Assembly: GCA_022828595.1 (NCBI GenBank) | Contig: JAKGHH010000003.1 | Span: forward strand, 15,686,934 to 15,750,933 | DNA: 64,000 bases | Direction of reading: 5' to 3' | Source: Nelumbo lutea | Lineage: Eukaryota; Streptophyta; Magnoliopsida; Proteales; Nelumbonaceae | Shown: positions 55,639 through 64,000 of the stretch, piece by piece | How the letters are laid out: every line of letters begins with the position of its first letter | Numbering within the stretch: position 1 is the first letter of the stretch | Program-made: the position numbers and the translations under genes | Notes under the pieces: generated by a model | Told to the model about the DNA's origin: nothing | Seen by the model: only the letters and a program-made list of their open reading frames with translations | The model's database searches: none

Positions 55639-56198
55639 ATAATCATCAAATCTGCTTGGTGGTCTTATCTGTCACCTCGGTCTATCTTTGGCAATAGTAT
55701 GCGACTCCTGACTGAACTGAATATCATTCGATGTGATTGGTTCATCTGAAATAGACTAAGAAGGCTGTGAAGATGGACTGGGCTCCACCTCCACCTACAT
55801 CCGGTCATCCTGTGATGTACCTGAATCACCAGCAACAGAATCCTCCTTCCTTGGAGATAACATGTGTGATTCATCAAATATAACATCACGACTAATAATA
55901 ATTTTCTTGCTTGAAGGACTATACAACTTGTAACCCTTTACACTAGAGCTATAGCCCACGAAAATACATTTTTGGCTCTAGGTTCTGACTTTCCATTGTT
56001 AACATGAGTATAAGTAGGACAACCAAATATTCATAAAGATGAATAGTCAACAAGAGTACCTGACCAAATCTCAAATGGAGTCTTAGCCTCGAGAGCTGAA
56101 TGCGGAGATCGGTTCACCAAATATGCTGCCATGGAAACTGCCTTGGCCCAAAAGGACTTATCCAAACTTGCATTGGACAACATGCAACAAGCCCTTTC

Positions 56199-56699
56199 CT
56201 AGAGTGTGTGGTTCATCCGCTCTGCCACACCGTTCTGTTGTGGTCGACCAACACAGGTGCGGTGTCTAATGATACCTTCCTTCAAACAATAATTTGTAAA
56301 GTCAGACTCACAAAACTCAAGCCCATTATCAGTCTCCAACCTTTTAATCTGCCTTCCTATCTGCTTCTCGATCATAGTTTTCCACTGCAAGAAGACTTCA
56401 AACACATCATTTTTATTTTTGAGAAAATACACCCATACCTTTCTAGAGAAATTATCGATGAATGACAGAAGATAATTTGTTCCACCCTTCGAAGAAACAC
56501 GAGAAGGGCACCATAAATCTGAATGGATGTAATCAAGTGTACCTTTGGTCCTATGTATCCCTTTGGCAAAGCTAACATTTTTGTGTTTACCAAACATACA
56601 ATGTTCACAAAATTCAAGAGTACCTATGACATGCCCACAAAGTAAGCCCCGCTTGCTCAAAGAAGTCATCCCTTTCTCGCTCATATGTCCGAGCCTCAT
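56199..56699 (-). pseudogene. Copia integrase
   Basis: The zinc-binding HHCC block starts [11 protein letters not shown] and ends [10 protein letters not shown]. The catalytic core has IHSDLW (first Asp), ETDNGLEF (second Asp) and [16 protein letters not shown] (Glu). The spacing fits D,D35E. The frame stops at 56199; downstream C-terminal parts (56198-55640) are in broken frames, including a poorly kept piece at 55665-55889. Confidence 0.88.
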
Positions 56700-56774
56700 A
56701 TGCTACATCTTTGTAAGATCTTCCTCGGACATAGATGACGAGACCAAAGCAGAAGATTCTATCACAGTACTTCC

Positions 56775-57104
56775 CTACAATACATATAATCTACCAACCT
56801 TGTTAGCTTTTATAACTACCAAAGCACCTTTGGTTACCTTAAGAACTCCACCTTCAGCTGAATATCTGTAACCCCTAGAGTCGAGTGTACCCAAAGAAAT
56901 CAAATTCTTCTTTAGATCAGGAACATGGCAGACTTCATTTAATGTCCTCACAATACCATCATGCATACACACCCGGATGGTCCCTTTACCGACAACCTTG
57001 CAAGCTGCGTTGTTGCCCATCAAAACAACTTCACCATCAAAATTTTCATATGTGGAGAATGCACTTTTTTCAGGACACATGTGGTAAGAACATCCAGAGT
57101 CCAT
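56775..57104 (-). pseudogene. Copia protease region
   Basis: The aspartic protease triad DSG is present in [16 protein letters not shown], followed by [15 protein letters not shown] and [18 protein letters not shown], as in Tork-lineage proteases. The residue after DSG is Cys, where Ala or Cys is usual. It is in a frame separated from gag by a stop and from integrase by a stop near 56775. Confidence 0.85.
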
Positions 57105-57230
57105 AATCCATTTTGAACCCTTCTTTGCAACTGCATCTGCAATTAGCAGAAGATCATTCTCTGACTCATCTGCCGCAACACTTGCTTCGGCATGAGGATC
57201 TTTCTTTGTGTCACCACTTGCCTGATGTTT

Positions 57231-57976
57231 CTACTTATTTTGCAACTTGAAGCATTCAGCCTTAACATGACCTTTCTTTTTGCAATAGTTGCAAGTCAAA
57301 TTACGATGCTTTGACTTAGACTGACCCTTTGTCTTACTGCTGCCACTTCTTTCAGGTGGCCTGCCACGAACAATGAGACCCTCGGCTATAGAGTTACTTG
57401 GGTTATTGGTCAGTTGATTATCAATCAGTTCGCGTTGTAACAATGCATTCTTTACATCTTCAATTGTAATCTCCTCACACCCATACAATAAGTCTCTCTA
57501 AAATGCTTATATGATCCAGGTAAAGAACATAAAAGAGTGATAGCCAGATCTTCATCATCAATTACAACATCAATATTTTGTAGATCCATGACAATCGAGA
57601 AGAACTCATCAATGTGGGTTTTAATCGAGTTACCTTCCCGAAGACGAAGGTCCTTAAGTCTGTTTTTCAGCAGAAGCCAATTGGTCACGCTCTTTGTCAT
57701 ATAGAGCGACTCTAACTTGAGCCACAATTTTGCTGTAGAGGTTTCTTTAGCAACTTCATGAAGAACCTCGTTCGATAAGCACAAATGAATAGCCGACATG
57801 GCTTTCATATCAATCTCCTCCCACTTTTCATCAGACATGGATTCATGCTTTTTCTTTTGCCCTGCCAAGGCTTTCTCCAAGCCGCTCTGAATCAGAATTG
57901 CTCTCATCTTGATCTTCCATAGACCAAAATTCACAAATCTATCAAACTTCTCAATGTCAAACTTCATTGATGCCAT
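57231..57976 (-). pseudogene. Copia gag with zinc knuckle
   Basis: The start ATG at 57976 opens MASMKFDIEKFDR, followed by a retrotransposon gag (UBN2-like) domain with LWKIKMRAIL and LCSLPGSYKHFRETY. The frame shifts near 57480 to a piece holding the knuckle CNYCKKKGHVKAEC (C-x2-C-x4-H-x4-C intact), then hits a stop at 57231. Gag forms the particle that packages the RNA. This copy is broken by the shift and stop. Confidence 0.85.
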
Positions 57977-58499
57977 TAGTAACAAAATTAATTGGTAAAT
58001 AATCCCAAAACAATGCTCTGATACTAATTTGTTAGGATTAAACTCTGAATTACCGATTAATTAGTATGGCAAACAAGAAAAAATAATTGAGGAATATGTG
58101 AATTATAAAGCAAATAATAAGAGCAAAAGAAAGGTAAAGATGGCACCAGATTTACGTGGTTCGGTCAAAGAGACCTACATCCACGAGAGAAGAAAGAAAA
58201 ACATGTTTATTCATGTCCTTGATGAGAGAACTACAAACTGACCACCTTATTAGCGCCGAAATGCCTTTAACAAAGCCCTGAAGCACTAAAAAATGGCATA
58301 GATGACTGCTTTGAACTGGTGTGAGAGAAACCCTTAATGGCAACAGAGAAGAAGAAGAACGATCCAAACAGAGTAGGAGTAAATCTTGTCAGAAGATGGT
58401 GATGAAGTTCTCTCAATCTTTTCAGCTTTCTAATGCTCTCTCTCCATACACATACTACTCCTAGGAGGCACCCCTTTTACGGAAGAAAATAGGGAAGTG

Positions 58500-58735
58500 G
58501 AGAAGTCACAATAAGTGTAGCAGTTTTTTGTGGTGTAATTGTGACTGTTACAACATTCATCTCAAAAGATAAATGTAGCAGTTTTTTGATGGTGTAATTG
58601 TGACTGTTACAACATTAATACCAAAAGATAAATGTAGTAATTTTGGTGGTGTAATTGAGACTGTTACAACATTCATACCAAAAGATAAATGTAGCAGTTT
58701 TGGTGGTGTAATTGAGGCTGTTGAATTACTTAGAC
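58500..58735 (-). repeat. Tandem repeats in the copia 5' LTR U3
   Basis: About four units of roughly 55-60 bp (ACAACATTCAT-CAAAAGATAAATGTAGCAGTTTT-GGTGTAATTG) lie near the TGTTGACG end of the LTR, which on the element's strand is U3. The left LTR (53800-53935) has about one unit fewer, matching the 59-bp length difference between the LTRs. Confidence 0.85.
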
Positions 58736-58756
58736 ACACCAAACGTCAACAGAAAC

Positions 58757-60640
58757 ATTCTTGATATCTGATGTATAAATTTGAATTTCCAATGGATTCC
58801 CTTGCTTCAGCCTAAACTAGGAACAAACTGATCCATGACAACAAGCGTCAGAAAGTTGTCGCATCTTGACCTCTTCTTTAATTGTGGGCATTAGTTTCCT
58901 CTCTCCAACAAATGTTCTATAAGTAATGAAAAACAAAGCAACCATGTCAAACAATTTTTCTCAATTTTCTCTATACCCAAAAAGTTTGAAGCAAAACCAT
59001 TTAGGGGGCATTTTTTTTCTGGATTTTGAGAGGGGGAATGTTGGTCATTGGGATTTTGATTCCTGTTGATTAAAAAATTCATATTCTTTTTTATGATTAA
59101 AATGGACGTTGTCTTATTTATATGGAAAATAAAAAGAACATGAGTAAATATACATATTCGGATAAGTCTTTCATGTGAAACACTTACCTAGGTAAATGCA
59201 TTTACTCGGATAAATAACTCATTGAAAAGCAACGGAGACTTAGTTTGCACAAATGGTAAGTCATAATGAAGAGAATGGGAATGTCAAGAAACCCACCTAA
59301 ATAGGTAGTGCGCATCTCCATATGCGTTCCTCTTAAATAACTACGAGCATGACCTTCTTCAAGGTCTCATGATTTATGTTGGGAGGGATCTGGATCCTAA
59401 GTTGTAGCTTTCTTGTTTGGATTTTTGTGCTAAAGATATCTTTTCATTGCTTGAACATGTATCTATTAGTGATCAGCACAGGAAAAAGAAGGCAATATTA
59501 CTGGCATTTAATTGATTAAAACTTCATATATTAATCGGAATTGAATTGAGGTTTAAATAGATTACAAAAGGAGATGAGTGAGATTTCAAATCCTTCAAGG
59601 ACATATTCATTATTTGCAATTAGAGTTATGAGGTAGCTGTCCATCAAGTCTTGTCATACACAATCGATCTTGAATCTCCTGTAATGCAAATGTTGCTAAA
59701 TAAGAGCCATTAAAATTTAAAACTATTATGACAACCAGAGAAAATTATGGACAGAAAAATTATGTTGTTTTCTAACAGTTTTATACAACCAAACAAACGA
59801 ATCTATCATGTCTTTTCCTCACAAATTCGAGAGCCGTCTCTTAACACCTTCTCAGGAAAAATAAAAACCAAATTATAAATAGTTGACAGAGAGAGATAAG
59901 ATATACAATGTTAAACCTCGCAAATGGACACCTTTCTAACTCAGGTGATGAACACAGATGAGGTGATTCAACCCATTCAATTAAGGAAGTAAATGATATG
60001 AACTCACCTCATCTCTCCTTTGGCTTCCATTCTTTTGCAAAACGCAACCCAAATCTTCTTTTCAAGTGAAACCCATGAGGTTTTGAAAAACCTTTTCTTA
60101 GAACAAAGAAAAGAAAACCCATTACACCATACTATAGAAATTGATGTCTGTCGACTCTGATCCATAAAAAGACTGGCAAGAAAAAGAATCATGGAAATTT
60201 GATATTACCAGTCTGTCTCTACTTCTTGATCCTAGACATTGTACCTGCTGGATTGTTGATGGGGACAATGGAAGCGCTAATTGAATAGGTATGTTGATGA
60301 GAAGAGGTAGAAAAACATGCATAAGAGGTGCATTTTCTAAAATTTGGATCTACATGTATGAGACATGTATTCTATAAGCATAAAAATTAAAAGGTTAGAA
60401 GAGTAACAAAAAATACATGGAGAAAAAGTTGTTGATTTGGCAACTTGTGAGACTTGGAAAGGGAATAATGGAAATCCTCTAGAATTATAGATTTGGAGTA
60501 AAGGAGAAAGTAGAGGCCATATGGCACGGTCATCTTTGTTTTAAAATATACTAATAGATTTCACCATCATAATAATACTTCTCCAAATTTTTGCTATTAT
60601 TAATGGGTTACATCTATGGTAATACAATCATACACCATTT
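58757..60640. other. AT-rich spacer
   Basis: No gene recognised. Short minus-strand frames (58891-59082, 60004-60322) have no domain. No repeat structure that I can define. Confidence 0.4.
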
Positions 60641-60701
60641 AAAAAAAAAAAAAAAAAAAAAAAAGAAAGAAAGAAAGAAAGAAAGAAAGAGAGAAAGAAA
60701 A
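60641..60701. repeat. Poly(A) and (AAAG)n microsatellite
   Basis: A run of A followed by AAAG/GAAA units. It could be the tail of an old retroposon, but no body was recognised to the left. Confidence 0.9.
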
Positions 60702-62208
60702 AATCTTGGATTAACCAACTGAAACATCACTCGATGGTGTATAAGCTGGTTTGTTCGGTGTTGGCATGGAATCAAATCCTGCAATCAGCACTTTAGGAAA
60801 AAAGGATTTATTCCAGTGTTAACTGGTTTTATCAATTCAATTTCTGAAAATCTCAACCCAACTTGGACCAAAATTCAGTTAGGTCAGGTAGCCTATAATA
60901 GGATCAAATATGGATCCACCTTGTATATCCAACAAGAACATATTTGATTTGCTTTAACCAGAAATGCCTATATACTTTTTATTTGCATCTTTCAGTAAAA
61001 TCGATTTGAATGATCTGTTTTTACTCCAACTTTTCACAAGTTATCTTCCATTTATTCGATATCAAAGTCGTTTATCAGTAAAATATAATATTTGATTATT
61101 TTTAATAGAATTTATTATTGTTATTGAATATCTAATATCTTCGGAGTCTAATGTATTACGGATAAGATTTTGAATATTAACAAATCAAATTTTGAATGGG
61201 ATCCCATCCATTTGAAACCCTAACCCTAGACTGGAGTCCAACATAGCCATTTGGATGAAGTTTGGATCTATGATCATAATGCATTGCTGGTTACATTCAC
61301 CTAACTGCCTATTACAAATATTAATTATGTTTTATATCATTTATATTCCTGATGTACGACTGGATGAACATAATCAACAATGTATTGTCAGCAGATCGGG
61401 GCTCGTTTGGATGAGGTTACGAGCTTGTCTTGTAAAGAAGAATCTTTGCCTCGTAATAAAGCCTCAAGCCCGTGACTAGTCTGTACTCTGTACATCAGAT
61501 TTTATATTGTTTAGTCGCCTATCAAAATTTAGAAGAAGAAGAGGAAAAGAAAGAAAGATTCTATTACTTGTTAGTCTGTACACTGTACTCCTGCAGTAGC
61601 TAGCAGCTAAGATAGGCGCAGACTCGCTATAGGCTACAGGCCACAGCTGGTGATAACGGAAATGGATTATCATGGCAGGCAGATGCCACCACTCGACACT
61701 TCCTCCAGCAATACATATACACATATGCACGTTTTGCTTACAAGTGGACTCTGACACTGTTTCTGCATTCTGCTAACCTAGATTGCTCCATCTGGACTAA
61801 AAGCCAAACCTTCGAAAGTTCTATACTGCCCTCTCATATTCACGATAACTACGTTACCATCCTTAAAAGGACGACGACGTCTCAATGTCTCAACACGTGG
61901 AATATGGGCCTGAGCATGGCGCCATGGCCCTCTTTATTTAACTCCCTTTTACAAACACTTCATGTGGCCATGTGGGGTGAGTGTTAAAGAAGCTCTTAAA
62001 ATAGGTCCAGCTGCAACATTAAGCCAACGTCACCGCTCATCTTATATGGGCCTTAGTGCAGATTCGAAGAGGGTTTTGTAAATTTTAAAGTCTATCAACC
62101 TCACTAAACCCTTCGAAACGAAAACGCAAAACCCTTTCCAATTTTCATTTTCGTCGTATTTAAGATTACGGTGGATTATATTTAAAATCTGTATCTAACT
62201 TCTGGAAA
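60702..62208. other. Spacer without recognised features
   Basis: No gene recognised. From 60990 to 61200 AT-rich DNA with GAATATT/AATATTC motifs may be an eroded repeat. The 93-codon minus-strand frame at 61476-61757 has no domain. ACACGTGG at 61892 is a G-box core without a nearby gene. Confidence 0.4.
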
Positions 62209-62430
62209 AACTTTAGTTGTTGGGGGCCAACATCATGCCAACAGTATGATGTTGAGAGAATTTCTAAAAACGCCATGTTACTATGAGAATTGGATAAATT
62301 AGTAATTACATTTTAATTTTTTTTTTACTAAAAACCAAACTATGGGCATGAATAGGTGAATTGTCCAGAAGGTGCTCAGCCCTGAAACTGTCTTAACAGC
62401 CTATGCTGTTGAGCCCCAACAGCCAAAGTT
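62209..62430. mobile_element. MITE-like element, AACTTTAGCTG ends, copy 2
   Basis: A 222-bp sister of 48329-48536, with inverted ends AACTTTAGTTGTTGGGGGCC and AACTTTGGCTGTTGGGGCTC. It carries an extra small hairpin (CATCATGCCAACAGTATGATG) after the left end. Target duplication not clear. Confidence 0.75.
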
Positions 62431-62849
62431 AGCTCTTAAATTTCTATTATTTATTTTTTATATATAAATAATAAATAAATAAAATAACATGAATAAATAT
62501 AAAAATTTTCAATTATATGTAACAATATATAAACTATCAATTATATTTCATATAAAATTCAAAATATTATTAAATTTAATACCTAATAAATTAAATTCAT
62601 ATTCTTTCCAACTGTAAGGTCGATGAGGGTTAGGCTTTAATATCGTAACATAGTGGTACATGTACCCATATGGAATGTACAACCCCAAAACCCATTCATC
62701 CAACACCAAAAGCTGTCTTTCAATCAAAAACACGACCCCGCCATTTGAATAAAAACATATATGATATACCTACCAGATAGGATAGAAATTGTCATTCTCT
62801 CTTTAACTACAGCAAAATTAACATGAGATACAAGATACATAGTCTGGAT

Positions 62850-63275
62850 CTGTTCTTCACATAGCACATGCCTCACACCAACGTTACAGTATGTTTTGAC
62901 CGCACATCAGAAACATCTCCCATGTTTGTATTTATTATTCATGCGAAATATTCACAATAGAAAGTGGAATGTGGCTGTGAGGCGCAAATCCCAATTCCAA
63001 GATATAATCATTGAAAACCAAATCATTCTGCTAAGGTGAAGGGCTAGCTAGAAATAGAGTAAACCTAAGAGTGATTGAGTAGAACTACGTTACCCTTCAA
63101 TTAGAATGGCCCACTTTTACCGAGTTTGGATTTGATCCTCACAGAACCATCGTTCACACCGTCATTACAGCCTTTTGCATCAGTGCATTTAAAATATCTC
63201 GATACTTGTTTGTTTTTCTCAAAGGCAGATGTTCCCAATACAGCTGCAATCGTGAGAGGATGGTTTTGCGAGGAG
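62850..63275. repeat. Two related modules upstream of the DUF26 gene
   Basis: Module one (62850-62985: CTCACACCAACGTTACAG, AACATCTCCCATG, TTGTATTTATTATTCATG) and a looser module two (63120-63275: TTTGGATTTGATCCTCACAG, CATTACAG, TACTTGTTTG, ATGTTCCCAATA) share the layout of 30385-30540. They sit 0.4-0.8 kb upstream of the DUF26 start. Confidence 0.6.
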
Positions 63276-63317
63276 TGAAGACCGAATCCGATTTCTTATT
63301 TATACTCTTGTTATAAA

Positions 63318-63323
63318 CACGTG
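63318..63323 (+). promoter_or_regulatory. G-box (CACGTG) upstream of DUF26 gene
   Basis: CACGTG in ACACGTGTC context, about 330 bp before the start codon: a possible bZIP/bHLH site, common in plant stress promoters. A TATA-like ATATAAG lies at 63576-63582, about 70 bp before the ATG. Both are motif matches only. Confidence 0.35.
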
Positions 63324-63650
63324 TCATGTGGATCCGTGTTTTGGTTCAGATCTGCTATTAAGTCATCGCGCATCAGTCATCTTATAAGTAGAATATATTT
63401 TTCAGCCACATCATCGAAACATCATGAGACGAAAAGGAAATCATTCATTCAGCTCTAGCTAGAGTGCAAACGAGATAGAATAAAAAAAAGCATAAGTGAT
63501 GGAGATGCAGTAGAAATTTCAGGACTACCCATCATTAATACAGGGGTAATTTTGTCCACCAACAGAAGACGGAAAATATAAGTCAAAACATAAATTTTCC
63601 AATAAAAACACAGACGCACGCTGGTGTGCCGTGAGAGTAGAGGAGTGTAC

Positions 63651-64000
63651 ATGGATTCTGTTCATTCTCTCGATTCACTTGTTCTCTCATTATTCCTCTT
63701 CCTCTACTGTTGCAACTCACCAGCCTCCCCTCTCCCTTCTCTTCTAGCTCTGAACTGCAACCCACCACCTACCAACAACACCTCAACAGACAATAAAGCC
63801 ATCGAAGCCCTCCTCCATAATCTAACCACTCAAGTAACAAAGACGTCGTTCGCGATCTCCACTGTGAGTCTCAATGCAAACCGATTTGACGGGCTCATGC
63901 AGTGCCGACTCGATCTCTCCCCAACAGCTTGCGCCCTCTGTGTTCGATTCGCTAAACGCTCCATCTCCGGGGTATGCCCGAGCTCCGAGGCTGTCACCGC
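63651..64000 (+). CDS. DUF26 (Gnk2) cysteine-rich secreted protein, 5' part
   Basis: The ATG at 63651 opens a frame that runs off the window (116 codons seen). Residues about 7-24 (LDSLVLSLFLFLYCC) form a signal peptide, followed by a short Pro/Ser stretch. The first Gnk2/DUF26 domain then starts with LALNCN and carries the signature C-x8-C-x2-C as QCRLDLSPTACALCV (residues about 85-99), ending so far VCPSSEAVTA. DUF26 proteins are plant-specific secreted or membrane proteins: cysteine-rich secretory proteins, plasmodesmata-located proteins, or receptor kinases (CRKs). Which one this is depends on the missing part (second domain, membrane segment, kinase). Confidence 0.9.
   Translation, partial: MDSVHSLDSLVLSLFLFLYCCNSPASPLPSLLALNCNPPPTNNTSTDNKAIEALLHNLTTQVTKTSFAISTVSLNANRFDGLMQCRLDLSPTACALCVRFAKRSISGVCPSSEAVT

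Larger units (their letters stand above)
53303..58751 (-). mobile_element. Ty1/copia retrotransposon, Tork-like, degenerate
   Basis: A full-length element on the minus strand: right LTR 58030-58751 (5' LTR, 722 bp), gag, protease, integrase, RT, RNase H, left LTR 53303-53965 (3' LTR, 663 bp). The LTRs run TGTTGACG to TCCTAACA on its own strand. The flanks GAAAT (53298-53302) and GAAAC (58752-58756) are a duplication with one mismatch. A primer site TAGTATCAGAGC (58026-58015) and a purine tract AAGGTGGAGAT next to the left LTR agree with the direction. The gene order (integrase before RT) is copia. Stops and frameshifts in gag-pol make it inactive. Confidence 0.94.

Overview
The window looks like nuclear DNA of a flowering plant, probably not a grass. 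The genes have short exons with GT-AG introns, AT-rich introns and spacers surround them, and plant transposon families (hAT, MULE, PIF, L1-type LINE, Ty1/copia) are packed between and inside them. No bacterial gene, CRISPR array or intact RNA gene was seen. Species cannot be set from the sequence.

Four host genes are supported. (1) CUL3, the cullin scaffold of BTB-type ubiquitin ligases: its long last coding exon is at 2494-4534 (+). Exon 1 lies upstream of the window, and the first 2.5 kb is intron carrying a hAT element. (2) A HAD-superfamily (HDHD3-like) hydrolase on the minus strand, 27502 down to 13912. I assembled nine exons by splice phase into 256 codons. Its third intron is 10.6 kb because an L1-type LINE sits there; that LINE was later split by a second, 5'-truncated LINE and by a solo LTR. 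(3) A DUF616 (TOD1/MUCI70-like) type II membrane protein on the plus strand, seven coding exons at 37047-47209, 475 aa. Its introns hold three MITE-class elements and a 2.66 kb non-autonomous LTR retrotransposon. (4) The first 116 codons of a DUF26 (Gnk2) secreted cysteine-rich protein at 63651, running off the right edge.

The rest is a mosaic of mobile DNA. From left to right: a hAT in CUL3 intron 1; a LINE RNase H relic near 5.5 kb; a 0.4 kb element with an 8-bp duplication at 9.5 kb; two MULE-type elements with about 240-270 bp terminal inverted repeats and 9-bp duplications (10.66-11.48 and 11.85-12.58 kb), the first carrying a possible RNase H fragment; the nested LINEs; three related LTR copies of about 1.3-1.4 kb with internal minisatellites (22.8, 29.0 and 50.8 kb); foldback elements at 32.6 and 35.5 kb; and a degenerate Tork-like Ty1/copia element at 53.3-58.75 kb.

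The genes do not form a pathway or cluster; they are ordinary neighbours. No undescribed functional system is visible. The most informative features are the readable nested insertion history, the minisatellite-bearing LTR family, the MULE pair, and the tandem-repeat difference between the two copia LTRs.
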